A stretch of DNA of 64,000 nt from positions 1 through 64,000 of the forward strand of contig BJHF01000025.1 in NCBI GenBank assembly GCA_014191855.1, written 5' to 3'. This DNA comes from Deltaproteobacteria bacterium (GTDB lineage Bacteria > Myxococcota_A > UBA796 > SXON01). The notes beneath the pieces were generated by a model. It made no database searches, had not been told where the DNA came from, and saw nothing but the letters and a program-made list of their open reading frames with translations. Below are positions 1 to 8,672 of the stretch, piece by piece. Within the stretch, counting starts at the first letter, position 1. Each line of letters starts with the position of its first letter. The position numbers were made by a program, and so were the translations under genes.

Positions 1-1878
1 TCACTCGGGGATTGAAAGTCGAGCGACGGCACCGCGATCCTCACCATCCGCGTGGTCCGAGGGCCCACCAATCAGCAGAAACGCCCCATGTTCGGTGTTG
101 GCGGCCACGAAGGCCGCGGTGTATCCGAATCGCGCATCCGCAGGATCGGGCACCGCGAGGAGCGCCAGATCTTCAAGGTTGATCGTACCGCCGCGGTCCG
201 CCAAGGCTCCGGAGAGGATCCCGCCGATGTTCTCGCCCCCGCCGCCGTCTGTCGCGGTCACGAAGGTTTCAGCGCGAGCGTCTCCGTCGCGGTCGCTCAG
301 GTTGACGGCTGAGCGCATCGTCGCTGCGCCGGCGTCGATCCAGAGCGAGCGGTCGTCCACCGTCAGCAGGCTCTGAGCGGTGATGTTCACGAAAAGCGAT
401 GTCCCACCAACGGCGTTGCAGGCCATGTCGGGCTCGCCGTCTGCGTCGACATCGCCAACGAGGTCGCAGGCAGCGGACTCGCCGGCCCCCGTGCCCGTAA
501 CGCGCGTGATGGCATCCCCAGGAATGGAGGGCTCCGCAAGGCCGCCTGGCAGCACAACCACCAGGTCGCCCGCCGCGAATTGGACGAGGTAGTCGTTCAG
601 CCCGTCGCCATCGACGTCGGGAGCAGCCCGCACGCCCAGGCCGAATTGGCTGCCGGCGTAGTACCCTTCTGCCCCACCCGAGGCGGCGTCGGGACCAAGG
701 GCGCCCTCCGCGGCCCAGTCGAACAGGAGAAACTCGCCTTGTTCGGCGCCCATCGCGCCCGAGTGGTAGGGGAGCGTGACCGCGAGAATCGCCCCACCGT
801 CTCCTGAGAAGTCGGGGAGCACGGCGAGCTCATGCGCGAGGTAGCTGCTCGGCTCCTCACCGAACACCCAAGCGCGAGCCGGGCCGGGGAGGGCGACGGT
901 ACCCGCAGCGGCCAACGACGCTCCGTCGAGGATCCACGCTGCACCTCGCCCGCCGTCGTGACCGTCACCTCCGAACACGACGTCCAACGCTCCGTTTCCG
1001 TCGACATCGGGTCCCACATCGCCGGAAACGCCGAGGAACGTCCTTTCGATGTCGGGAGTGACCTGGCCGGCGTCGCTGAGGTCGGCGGCGGCGTCACTGT
1101 GGAGAACGTACACGCTACCGCCCCATGTCCCGAATCGGGGATCGAAGAGGGGGGACGACCAGAACTCCTCGCGCCCGTCTCCGTCGAGGTCGGCCAGTGC
1201 GCCAAGTCGGTAGCCGAATTGCCCGGTGTCCGTCTGCCCGAGCCACGTCGCGGAGTACTCCTCCCGAACCCCCTCATTCCCTCCCACGCAGTCGTTGTCC
1301 ACAAACCCGTCCTCCCAGGTTTCGGCCGCGGAAGGGTAGATTTCGGCGTCGGCGTCGTTGCAGTCGTCGCCTCCCGCCGCTTCCGCGTCCGCGCCGTCTC
1401 CGTCCACATCCGCGAGGTCGCCGCCGGAGCAATCTTGGTCGATCCCATCGTACGGAACCTCCGTTCCTCCAGGGTATTTGGCGCCGTTTGCATCGTCGCA
1501 GTCGTCACCCGCCGCCGCGTAGGCGGTCGGCTGAAGGCATGCGGTGGTCACGACGCTTGCCAGCCCATGCCCGTCCCCATCCGCGTCGCCGTACCAGGTC
1601 GTTCCATCCACAGGTTCGTCGTCGATCACCCCGTTGCAGTCTTCGTCGGTCCCGTCGCACGTCTCGGCGCGCCCAGCGAAGCCGTCATCGATCTCGCCGT
1701 CGCAATCCTGATCCACACCGTCGCAGAGCTCCTCAGTATCAGGAGAGAGCTCCGCGTTCTGATCGTCGCAATCATCCTCATAGGCGAACCCGTCACCGTC
1801 GTGATCGGTGAGCTCGTTGAGGCGGCGCTCGTACGTGGCGCGGTCGAAGAGGCACCCTGCGAGGACGAGGAGCAGCAT
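1..1878 (-). CDS. MopE-motif / FG-GAP lipoprotein
   Basis: Predicted outer-surface lipoprotein of 625 residues. I start it at the ATG at 1878 because the protein then opens with a short hydrophobic stretch and the lipobox LAGC (Cys9 lipidated); upstream extension adds only Arg-rich non-signal sequence. Residues about 25-205 carry MopE-type motifs ([23 protein letters not shown]), known as putative metal-binding repeats in Myxococcota surface proteins. The rest has FG-GAP-like blades ([36 protein letters not shown]), which in the family fold as an integrin-like beta-propeller with Ca2+ loops. The TGA stop is the first three bases of the window, so the gene is complete. It diverges from the VanZ-like gene. 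Ligand and partner are unknown. Confidence 0.85.
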   Translation of the reverse strand: MLLLVLAGCLFDRATYERRLNELTDHDGDGFAYEDDCDDQNAELSPDTEELCDGVDQDCDGEIDDGFAGRAETCDGTDEDCNGVIDDEPVDGTTWYGDADGDGHGLASVVTTACLQPTAYAAAGDDCDDANGAKYPGGTEVPYDGIDQDCSGGDLADVDGDGADAEAAGGDDCNDADAEIYPSAAETWEDGFVDNDCVGGNEGVREEYSATWLGQTDTGQFGYRLGALADLDGDGREEFWSSPLFDPRFGTWGGSVYVLHSDAAADLSDAGQVTPDIERTFLGVSGDVGPDVDGNGALDVVFGGDGHDGGRGAAWILDGASLAAAGTVALPGPARAWVFGEEPSSYLAHELAVLPDFSGDGGAILAVTLPYHSGAMGAEQGEFLLFDWAAEGALGPDAASGGAEGYYAGSQFGLGVRAAPDVDGDGLNDYLVQFAAGDLVVVLPGGLAEPSIPGDAITRVTGTGAGESAACDLVGDVDADGEPDMACNAVGGTSLFVNITAQSLLTVDDRSLWIDAGAATMRSAVNLSDRDGDARAETFVTATDGGGGENIGGILSGALADRGGTINLEDLALLAVPDPADARFGYTAAFVAANTEHGAFLLIGGPSDHADGEDRGAVARLSIPE

Positions 1879-1889
1879 CCGGGAGCTTA

Positions 1890-1928
1890 GCGCGGGGTTC
1901 GCGTCACGACGATTCGCGGACCCCGCGC
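1890..1928. promoter_or_regulatory. Inverted repeat in divergent intergenic region
   Basis: Between the divergent genes starting at 1878 and 2013 lies a perfect 9-bp inverted repeat, GCGCGGGGT at 1890-1898 and ACCCCGCGC at 1920-1928, with a 21-nt spacer. It sits 12 bp from the leftward start codon, so it could be an operator or a 5' leader hairpin. No T-tract follows. Function is inferred from position only. Confidence 0.35.
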
Positions 1929-2012
1929 GATCGCGTTCACGACCCGAGGCGACCCCGTGCAAGCTCGGTGCAGACCCAGGCCGGTTTGCCGCCCCGGAGC
2001 TACCCTCTCCGC

Positions 2013-2408
2013 ATGCAACGCACCCTCTTCCTCCCCTGGGGACTCTCGATCACCCTCGGCGCCCTCTGGATCCGGTTCGGCGTGCCCCAGGCGCACAGCC
2101 CCTGGCTGAAAACCTGCGCAGACTCCGAGGTATTTCACGTCCTGGCGCACACGGCTGGCTACGGCGCGTGCGCGGCGCTGGCGATGCTCCGGTTCCGCCC
2201 GCTCCCCGCCGTGCTGGCCACGCTCGCACTCGCACTGCTTCAGGAGCTCGCCCAGGTGGTCGGGGTGCGCGCGTTCGGCGGACCGGAGGTGTTCGACCTC
2301 GGTGTCGACGGCCTGGCCGCCAGCCTAGTTGCCCTTGGCGCGCTGGTTGCCCTCCGAAAACCCGTGAGCCTGGCAAAAAGCGGCACCCCGGAAGCCGCCC
2401 CACGTTAA
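2013..2408 (+). CDS. VanZ-like membrane protein
   Basis: Small integral membrane protein (131 residues) with about four hydrophobic segments. The middle has the VanZ-like pattern: [10 protein letters not shown] followed by a helix, then LLQELAQ, an Arg-containing loop, and [14 protein letters not shown]. VanZ-family proteins sit in the inner membrane; their molecular role is poorly known beyond teicoplanin resistance for the founding member. I take the ATG at 2013, with GGAG about 13 bases upstream, over an earlier in-frame codon that would add a hydrophilic leader. It lies 35 bp upstream of sucC on the same strand and may share its transcript. Family assignment is moderate because the motifs are short. 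Confidence 0.6.
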   Translation: MQRTLFLPWGLSITLGALWIRFGVPQAHSPWLKTCADSEVFHVLAHTAGYGACAALAMLRFRPLPAVLATLALALLQELAQVVGVRAFGGPEVFDLGVDGLAASLVALGALVALRKPVSLAKSGTPEAAPR

Positions 2409-2443
2409 GCCCGCCGGCCACGACATCCCCGAGGTCGGCCGCG

Positions 2444-3679
2444 ATGAAGATCCACGAGTACCAGGGCAAAGAAGTCCTTCGAAAGCATGGAGTTTCCACG
2501 CTCCAGGGCGCCGCCGCCCACACCCCCGAGGCCGCGATGGACGCCGCGCGCAGCATCGGCGGGAGTGTTTGGGTGGTGAAGTCGCAGGTACACGCCGGCG
2601 GGCGTGGCATGGGTCGCTTCGTGGGAGAGGTCGATGAAGCGGCCCTCGCCCTCGTCGTTGCCGGGGCCGACGCGCCGGGGTAGGGCGGCGTTCGCGGCGT
2701 GAAGTCGCTCGACGCCGTGGGCGAAGCGGCAAAAGCGATGCGCGGCAACACGCTTGTCACCAAACAAACGGGCCGCGCCGGCGCGGTGGTGCACAAGGTG
2801 TTCGTGGAGCAGGGCGTGCAGATCGCCAAGGAGTTCTACCTGGCGATCCTCCTGGATCGTTCGGTGGGGCAGGTGCTGGTGATGGCCAGCAAGGAGGGCG
2901 GCACGTCGATTGAAGAAACGGCCGAGCACAACCCCGAGGCCATCCTGAAGGAGTGGGCCGATCCGCTCACCGGCCTCGGCGCGTGGCAGGCGCGAAACCT
3001 GGCGTTCGGGCTGGGCCTCACCGGCAAGGCGATCGGTAACTTCGTCAAGTTGGCGCAGGGCCTGTTCCGGGCGTACAACGGTGCGGACTGCGCGATGCTC
3101 GAGATCAACCCCCTCATCCTCACGGCGGACGAGCAGGTGCTCCCGCTCGACGCGAAGGTCACCTTCGACGACAACGCGCTTTTCCGTCACCCCGAGTACG
3201 AGGGGTACTACGACCCTGCAGAAGAGGACCCGCAGGAGCGCGAAGCCGCGAAGAACGAGCTCTCCTACGTGAAGCTCGATGGCAACATCGGCTGCCTCGT
3301 GAACGGCGCGGGGCTCGCGATGGCCACGATGGACATCATCAAGTTCTACGGGGAAGAGCCGGCGAACTTCCTCGATGTCGGCGGCGGCGCCACCAAGGAA
3401 CGCGTCACCGCGGCCTTCAAGATCATCACGGCCGATCCGGCGGTGAAGGGCATCCTCGTCAACATCTTCGGCGGCATCATGAAGTGTGATGTCATCGCGG
3501 AGGGCGTGCTGGCGGCGGTGCGCGAAACGGGCCTGAGCGTGCCCCTGGTGGTGCGCCTTGAGGGCACGAATGTAGACCTTGGCAAGAAGATCATCGCCGA
3601 GAGCGGCCTCAAGGTCATCCCGGCCGATTCCATGTCTGATGCGGCCGAGAAGATCGTCGCCGCCGTGCGGGGGGTTTGA
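2444..3679 (+). pseudogene. sucC: Succinyl-CoA synthetase beta subunit, amber-interrupted
   Basis: Beta subunit of ADP/GDP-forming succinate-CoA ligase of the TCA cycle. The N-terminus [17 protein letters not shown] and QVHAGGRG match the ATP-grasp domain; the C-terminal half has [32 protein letters not shown] and [11 protein letters not shown], all standard for SucC. Total span is 411 codon positions, slightly longer than the usual 385-390 because of an insert after GGRG. Codon 80 (2681-2683) is TAG and the frame continues unbroken on both sides (...[18 protein letters not shown]...). From memory, homologues with this insert have a Lys-Gly-Gly here, so AAG to TAG would be a single substitution. 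GAGG at 2431 serves the ATG. A GTG at 2699 could restart translation but would lack the first part of the ATP-grasp domain. This is a nonsense mutation, a sequence error, or read-through; the rest of the gene shows no decay. Confidence 0.85.
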
Positions 3680-3680
3680 G

Positions 3681-4580
3681 ATGGCGATCCTCGTAGACAA
3701 GAACACGCGCCTCGTCGTTCAGGGCATCACCGGCTCAGCCGGCGGCTACCACGCGAGCGCCTGCCGGGCGTACGGAACCAACGTCGTAGCCGGCGTTACC
3801 CCTGGAAAAGGTGGCACCTTCTTCGAGGGCGTCGTACCCATCTTCGACACGGTGGCCCAGGCCGTCGAGCACACGGGCGCCAACGCCAGCATGATCTTCG
3901 TGCCGCCGCCCTTCGCGGCGGATGCGATCCTCGAAGCGGCGGACGCGGGCGTCAAGCTCCTCGTCCCGATCACCGAGGGCATCCCGGTTCGCGACATGCT
4001 GCCGATCATGCCGTACCTCACGGCGCGTGGCATCCGGATGATCGGGCCCAATTGCCCGGGAATCATCACGCCGGGGCAGTGCAAGATCGGCATCATGCCC
4101 GGTCACATCCACATGCCGGGCCGCATTGGCGTCGTGAGCCGCTCCGGCACGCTCACCTACGAAGCGGTGGGTCAGCTCACCCGCCTCGGGCTCGGTCAGA
4201 GCACGGCGATCGGCATCGGCGGCGACCCGATTATCGGCACCCGCCACATCGATGTGCTGCAGCTCTTCAACGACGACCCCGACACGGATGCGATCATCAT
4301 GATCGGCGAGATCGGCGGCACGGCGGAAGAGGATGCTTCGGCGTGGGCCGCCGCGAATTGCAAGAAGCCGATCGTGGGCTTCATCGCAGGTGCCACCGCG
4401 CCTCCCGGGCGTCGCATGGGGCACGCGGGCGCGATCATCTCGGGCGGACAAGGCACGGCGGAGGCCAAGTATGCGGCGATGGCTGCGGCGGGCATCCACA
4501 TCGTGCGCAGCCCGGCGGAGATGGGGGCCAAGCTGGCCGAGGTGATCGGCCACCGGGTCGAGGGCGGGCGGAAGCAGTAG
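3681..4580 (+). CDS. sucD: Succinyl-CoA synthetase alpha subunit
   Basis: Alpha subunit of succinate-CoA ligase, 299 residues, the normal family length. It binds CoA through the N-terminal Rossmann domain ([13 protein letters not shown]) and carries the phosphohistidine that shuttles phosphate between succinyl phosphate and nucleotide; this is His248 in [18 protein letters not shown]. Other family motifs are [31 protein letters not shown] and IGEIGG. The ATG at 3681 follows the sucC stop by one base, so the two subunits are translationally adjacent as expected for an alpha2beta2 or alphabeta enzyme. SucD is intact although sucC has an in-frame stop. It ends with TAG, showing that TAG is a normal stop in this genome. 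Confidence 0.97.
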   Translation: MAILVDKNTRLVVQGITGSAGGYHASACRAYGTNVVAGVTPGKGGTFFEGVVPIFDTVAQAVEHTGANASMIFVPPPFAADAILEAADAGVKLLVPITEGIPVRDMLPIMPYLTARGIRMIGPNCPGIITPGQCKIGIMPGHIHMPGRIGVVSRSGTLTYEAVGQLTRLGLGQSTAIGIGGDPIIGTRHIDVLQLFNDDPDTDAIIMIGEIGGTAEEDASAWAAANCKKPIVGFIAGATAPPGRRMGHAGAIISGGQGTAEAKYAAMAAAGIHIVRSPAEMGAKLAEVIGHRVEGGRKQ

Positions 4581-4581
4581 G

Positions 4582-4632
4582 GCGATGGTGGCGGCCTCGT
4601 GTCGATGCCAGGCGGGCGTCGCCCACCATCGC
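4582..4632 (+). terminator. Hairpin after sucD
   Basis: A perfect 10-bp inverted repeat, GCGATGGTGG (4582-4591) and CCACCATCGC (4623-4632), begins one base after the sucD stop. No U-tract follows, so it may be a non-canonical terminator or an mRNA 3'-end stabiliser rather than a classic intrinsic terminator. Confidence 0.45.
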
Positions 4633-4763
4633 AACGCCTACGGAACGCACGCTCGCGGGCTTCGTGCGGGATAGCCTCCGGGTGTGTATCGAGTCGGCGA
4701 ACCCTGGCTCCCGTGTGGCGACTCCGACCAGCGCGAGGTTGGCGTTCAACTCGGCTGGCTCGC

Positions 4764-4985
4764 GTGAGCGGCCCGCAACCCACCACGGGATCCGTGCGGC
4801 TCAGCGGATTGGGGCTGCTTCTGCTCGGAATGGTTGGTCTGGCGGTGGAGTGGGCCACGTTTGCCCCCACGTGTAGTGACCTGATGTGTTTGCTAGGCGG
4901 AATCGGCGTGTTGGTTGAGGGAATGCGGCGCACGATGACCGGTCGCGCTTCGCCGCCCGATCCGCCTGCTCCTTGGATGCCGTAA
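4764..4985 (+). CDS. Small hypothetical membrane protein
   Basis: Possible 73-residue protein starting at GTG 4764. It has two hydrophobic stretches (SGLGLLLLGMVGLAVEWATF and DLMCLLGGIGVLVEGM) and a short Pro-rich polar tail, as in a small two-helix membrane protein. No family is recognised. Upstream codons in the same frame encode Arg-rich sequence unlike a real protein. It lies between the sucD hairpin and a CotH-like remnant, in a stretch that otherwise looks degenerate, so it may itself be a remnant. Existence is uncertain. Confidence 0.35.
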   Translation: MSGPQPTTGSVRLSGLGLLLLGMVGLAVEWATFAPTCSDLMCLLGGIGVLVEGMRRTMTGRASPPDPPAPWMP

Positions 4986-4995
4986 GCTTCCTCCG

Positions 4996-5301
4996 GTGGT
5001 GGGCGTCGGCTGGTTCAGCGTGGAGGAGGAGGGCTCCGACCACGGGCGCTCGCTGGTGCGCGAACTGGAGCAGACGGTGGCCGACGCGCCGGAGTTCTTG
5101 CCCGTGCTCGAAGCCCACTTCGACGTGGACGCGATTCTCGGCGCTCTGGCGGTTGATCTGGTCATCGCGAACGAGGACGGCTACGCGAGGAATGCCAACA
5201 ACTTCCTGCTCTACCACGAGGCTGCGTTCAACCGGTGGTGGCTGTTTCCGTGGGGCATCGACCGCGCGTTCACGGACGAGCGGGCGGCGGCGCTCCGGTG
5301 A
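4996..5301 (+). pseudogene. CotH-kinase-like fragment
   Basis: A 101-residue open frame whose core matches the CotH family: DVDAILGALAVDLVIANEDGYARNANNFLLYHE then WWLFPWGIDRAF. CotH proteins are atypical kinases of about 350-600 residues, first known from spore coats; in other bacteria they are often secreted or lipoproteins. Here only the central segment around the metal/ATP-site strand (PWGIDRAF, normally PWDxDxxF) remains, without the N-terminal lobe, signal peptide or C-terminus. The 3' end runs 32 bp into the convergent DUF3828-like gene, which suggests a deletion joined the two. Best read as a gene remnant. Confidence 0.6.
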
Positions 5302-5785
5302 GCGGGGCGGCCACCGCTCCCCAGGCCCCCAGCAGCACCGATAGTCGCCACCGGTCGGTGAACACGTCGTCTACCCGCCAGTCGCCGTTCGAGAGGATCA
5401 GCGTGTAGTGAATGAGGGTGGGCGTACCGAAGTTCTCGAACGCCGCATCGACGTCGGCGCCGAGGCAAGCGGAAGCGCGGGCGGTCAACCGCAGATCGGT
5501 GAGGCGGTAGTCCTGCCCGTCGATGTAAGGGTCGAAACCCGGCGGCCCCTGCTCATCGGGCGATCCGGCCAGCGCGTGATCCCAGTGGTTCCGAAGCGCG
5601 CTTGTCCACGGGGCGGAGGCGTTGAGGGCGGGGGTTGGCGCATCGGGCTGAAGATACGGCGCGTAGAGGCGGGTGATGACGGCGGTCGCGGCGTCGAGCT
5701 GGGCAGCGGAGAGCGGCGCGCCGGCCGCAGGGCACGGCGCCGACGGAGGGCCAGCGAGCGCGAGGTGGAGCACGGTCAGCAGCAC
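5270..5785 (-). CDS. Secreted DUF3828-like protein
   Basis: 171-residue exported protein. Starting at GTG 5785 (an ATG at 5790 in another frame meets a stop at once), it opens with the signal peptide MLLTVLHLALAGPPSA. The mature part has a long helix (LDAATAVITRLYAPYLQ), then DPYIDGQDYRLTDLRL, two beta strands (ADVDAAFENFGTPTLIHYTLIL) and NGDWRVDDVF. This matches the DUF3828 pattern (YAPY near the N-terminus, GWRI-D near the end), a small alpha/beta fold of unknown role, probably periplasmic. The gene is downstream of, and co-directional with, the propeller lipoprotein at 5820, separated by 34 bp, so co-transcription is likely. Confidence 0.7.
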   Translation of the reverse strand: MLLTVLHLALAGPPSAPCPAAGAPLSAAQLDAATAVITRLYAPYLQPDAPTPALNASAPWTSALRNHWDHALAGSPDEQGPPGFDPYIDGQDYRLTDLRLTARASACLGADVDAAFENFGTPTLIHYTLILSNGDWRVDDVFTDRWRLSVLLGAWGAVAAPLTGAPPPARP

Positions 5786-5819
5786 CCCATCGGCCTATCC
5801 TCGCTGACGCCTGCGCCCA

Positions 5820-6881
5820 CTACTCCACGCACCCCGTATAAAACAGGCTCCGGTTGGAGCCTTCGCCGACCTGCCAGAATCCGCCCTGGATCGGGTCGTA
5901 GGCCACGGCCTCGCCCTGCAGCTCCAACGCGAAGGGTGTGACGACGGGCGTCCCCGGCGCGCGCGGATTGGTGACGTCCACCTCGTAGAGATGCAGGTAG
6001 GTTCTCACTAACAACGTGGTGCTGTCGGTGGAGAGGTCGGCGGCGGTGGCGCGGGCGGTGAGGTCTTCGCCCGCGGCGCCGGTCGCGATGTCGGCGAGCC
6101 ACTCCAGCTCGGAAGCGCCCGCCGGTAGCTGAAAAAGCCCCGCGGTCGCGTCGGCGCGCTTCGTCACGATGAGCGGGGTGCCGTCGGGGAAGAGGGCGAG
6201 CCCCTCGGCGTCCTCCGGGTCGCCCGGGTAGGTGAACGGCCTCACCTCGGGAATCAAGGTGTACTCGGCGGTTCCGTCGAGCAGGGGCTCCTCCACCACA
6301 AGTACGCTGTGCTCCCAGTCTGCGGTGCCGATCTCGCCCACGACCAGGCACCAGCCGGCCCCGCACGGCCCGATCGCGAGGTCTTCCCAGTCGTTGTTCG
6401 TGACGCCTTCCAGGTGAATCGTCGCGACCGTGTCCCCGGCGCTGTCCAGCGCGTAGAGGTCGGGAGAGCCGCCGGAATCCTCGTGGGTCCAGAGTATGCC
6501 TGGGTTTTGGCGGCTGACGGCAAGGCCGGAGAGCTCGTTCAGTCCGGGATCCTGCACGGGGCCGAAGCCGATCGCGGGGGCGTAGGCGGCGCACGGGCCG
6601 GTGATCGGGGCGGCGCCGGTGTCGAGGGCAGTGTCGGCGGAGTCGTGGTCGCCGGTATCGGGGTCGCCGGCGGTTTCGCTCGAGTCGGGCGCGGTATCGT
6701 TTGGAGCGGAGGCAGTTTCTAGGGGATCCGAGGCGGTGTCTCCCGTATGCGATCGCGACGTGTCGCCGGCTGGTGAGGCGCTCCCTGATTCAGCGACGCA
6801 GGCGGCGAGCAGCAGGAGCACCGGGCGCTGTACTTCGGGGGCGGTGGGGAGGCGAGGGGAGAAGGGCCGATCCTGGCGCAC
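5820..6881 (-). CDS. Beta-propeller-like lipoprotein
   Basis: 353-residue lipoprotein starting at GTG 6881: a basic n-region, then VLLLLAAC, with Cys28 as the lipidation site. Residues 30-90 form a Ser/Thr/Asp-rich linker (repeated DT, SETA). The rest reads as beta-propeller blades: LNELSGLAVSRQNPGILWTHEDSGG, ALDSAGDTVATIHLEG, DWEDLAIGPC, DAEGLALFPDG. The opening ELSGLA...NPG.LWTHxDSG is a recurrent signature in SdiA-regulated/phytase-like propellers, but the exact family is not secure. The stop of the MopE gene at 6888 is six bases upstream, so the two probably form an operon of surface lipoproteins. Substrate unknown. Confidence 0.75.
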   Translation of the reverse strand: MRQDRPFSPRLPTAPEVQRPVLLLLAACVAESGSASPAGDTSRSHTGDTASDPLETASAPNDTAPDSSETAGDPDTGDHDSADTALDTGAAPITGPCAAYAPAIGFGPVQDPGLNELSGLAVSRQNPGILWTHEDSGGSPDLYALDSAGDTVATIHLEGVTNNDWEDLAIGPCGAGWCLVVGEIGTADWEHSVLVVEEPLLDGTAEYTLIPEVRPFTYPGDPEDAEGLALFPDGTPLIVTKRADATAGLFQLPAGASELEWLADIATGAAGEDLTARATAADLSTDSTTLLVRTYLHLYEVDVTNPRAPGTPVVTPFALELQGEAVAYDPIQGGFWQVGEGSNRSLFYTGCVE

Positions 6882-6887
6882 GGCGCG

Positions 6888-8672
6888 CTACCCCGGCCCA
6901 CCGTACAAAAACCACCCCTCTCCCGAATTCTGGAAGTTCACCGTGTCTTGTTGCTGGAGCACGTAGAAGTCGCCGAAGCCGTCGCCATCCAGGTCGCCGA
7001 CGCCGCCCGCGGCCTGCCCCGCTTGATCGCCGCCGTTGGGGCCGATGAGGGTGCCGCCCGCGTCCGTCGGCGTGAGCGAACCGGGTGCGAGCGGCGCGAA
7101 GAACACGTACGCAGCACCGTCTGACTTGCCGTCACCGCCGATCGCGTACGGGTCGGTGACGAGAACGTCGTCGCGACCGTCCCCGTCTACGTCGCCCGCG
7201 TTGCCAACCGCGTACCCGAAGCCGTAGCCGGCGTCGGCCAGCGTGGTGGAGGCCGCTCCGGAGAGGGGACTGAGGTAGTAGCTTGCTTTCGTGTAGGTCA
7301 CATCGCATAGAAGCAGCTCGGCGAAACCGTCGCCGTCGGTGTCGTCGAAGAGCGCCAACGAGGAGCCGAGGCTGTAGCCCCCCGAGCCGGTGAACTTCAC
7401 GGCGGCGTCCGCTGGATGGAGCGTGCCCGTGAAGCCGCCGAGAAACACGTATGCGGCTCCCGAGCCCCCTGGGGCGCCGATCGCGAGGTCATCGAGCCCG
7501 TCGCCATCGATGTCCGCACCCCCGGCGACCTCCTCCCCAAAGTACGAGTACTCCTCGTCCCCCATGATGATCGGGTCAACCCAGAAATCGGCTGGGTCGC
7601 CGCCGAGGATCAGGCCTACGGCGCCGCAGCACGGCTCGTTGCCGTTCACGCCGGCGGAGCTGGTCGCCCCCGATACGAGGTCATCGAGGCCATCCCCGTT
7701 GAAGTCGCCAGCGTTCGCCAAGGACTGACCGAAGCCCTCCACCGACGCCACCACACCGATCTCGGCCCCTCCGGAGGTGCCCGATACCGGCGCGCCGAAC
7801 CACAGGAACACCGTGTTCAATCCAGCAGCTCCGACCGCGAGATCGGAGATCCCGTCGCCGTCGATGTCTGCGCCCGCTGCGGAGGTGCCAAGGACCTCGT
7901 TCGCGTCCGTCCCGTAGATTTGAACCGGGGATTGCTCCACCGTCGCCTCCCCCTGCACGGGGCCGGACCACACTGTGACCAGCCCGCTCCAGCTCTCCCA
8001 GCCCTGGTGGGCGCGGGAGGATGCGACAACAACCTCGTCTTTTCCGTCGGCGTCCAAGTCGCCGACCCCCGCCACCAGCATCAACGGCGCGAGGTCGGCG
8101 CCGTGCACGATGGCGGGAGCCTCGTCCAGCCGCGCCTGCCCAGAGACGGCGCAGCTCGCGACCACGCCGTCGCAATCGTTGTCCAGGCGATCACTGCACA
8201 CCTCGGCCTCGCCGGGGTCGTCGGCCACGCCCGAGCAGTCTTCGTCGCGACCGTCACAAGACTCGTGCGCGTGGGGGTTCACCGTGGCGTCCACGTCATC
8301 GCAGTCCCCCGCGAAGGCCGCGAAGCCATCGGGCTGCGTGCACGATCGCGTGGTTTCGGTGCCTCCCCAGCCGTCGCCATCGGCGTCGATAAACCAGACG
8401 AGATTCGGGCTCGTCAGCGGATCATTGTCGTCGCAGTCTCCGCCCTCTGGCACGTAGCCAGCGGGCCCCTCGCAAACCGGGCTCGACGCGGCGCTCCCAA
8501 AGCCGTCGCCATCCAGATCGGCATACCACACGCGGGCCGCGCCCACGGTCGGATCGAGATCGTCGCAGTCTTGCGGCCGCGCAGCGCCGTCGCCATCCAC
8601 ATCCCAACGCGCGGCGAGATCGTCGTCGGATATCAGGGCGCAGCTTAGGGCGGTTGCGATGAGGAGCGACAT
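6888..8672 (-). CDS. MopE-motif / FG-GAP secreted protein
   Basis: 594 residues from ATG 8672. The N-terminus MSLLIATALSCALISDDD looks like a short export signal; the SCAL cysteine is an imperfect lipobox, so it may be a lipoprotein or a cleaved secreted protein. Residues about 20-190 hold MopE-type repeats (DVDGDGAARPQDCDD, DLDGDGFGSAA, DADGDGWGGT, CDGRDEDCSGVADD, CSDRLDNDCDGVV). From about 200 onward there are seven FG-GAP-type blades with DxDxDG loops (DLDADGKDE, DIDGDGISD, DFNGDGLDD, DIDGDGLDD, DTDGDGFAE, DVDGDGRDD, DLDGDGFGD). Its start codon overlaps that of the divergent MopE gene at 8671 through a shared CATG; an alternative start is possible because no strong ribosome site precedes 8672. 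Confidence 0.85.
   Translation of the reverse strand: MSLLIATALSCALISDDDLAARWDVDGDGAARPQDCDDLDPTVGAARVWYADLDGDGFGSAASSPVCEGPAGYVPEGGDCDDNDPLTSPNLVWFIDADGDGWGGTETTRSCTQPDGFAAFAGDCDDVDATVNPHAHESCDGRDEDCSGVADDPGEAEVCSDRLDNDCDGVVASCAVSGQARLDEAPAIVHGADLAPLMLVAGVGDLDADGKDEVVVASSRAHQGWESWSGLVTVWSGPVQGEATVEQSPVQIYGTDANEVLGTSAAGADIDGDGISDLAVGAAGLNTVFLWFGAPVSGTSGGAEIGVVASVEGFGQSLANAGDFNGDGLDDLVSGATSSAGVNGNEPCCGAVGLILGGDPADFWVDPIIMGDEEYSYFGEEVAGGADIDGDGLDDLAIGAPGGSGAAYVFLGGFTGTLHPADAAVKFTGSGGYSLGSSLALFDDTDGDGFAELLLCDVTYTKASYYLSPLSGAASTTLADAGYGFGYAVGNAGDVDGDGRDDVLVTDPYAIGGDGKSDGAAYVFFAPLAPGSLTPTDAGGTLIGPNGGDQAGQAAGGVGDLDGDGFGDFYVLQQQDTVNFQNSGEGWFLYGGPG

Noticed and set aside
832..1890. 352-residue frame on the plus strand opposite the first MopE gene
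   Set aside because: Composition is a shadow of the Asp/Gly-rich repeats (runs of V, R, H). The minus-strand protein has signal and domains; long antisense frames recur opposite all MopE genes here.
2681..2683. Genetic-code change with TAG as sense codon
   Set aside because: sucD and several other intact genes in the window end at TAG, so general reassignment is unlikely.
7416..8648. 410-residue plus-strand frame
   Set aside because: Antisense shadow of the FG-GAP/MopE gene at 6888-8672; no signal, motif or ribosome site.
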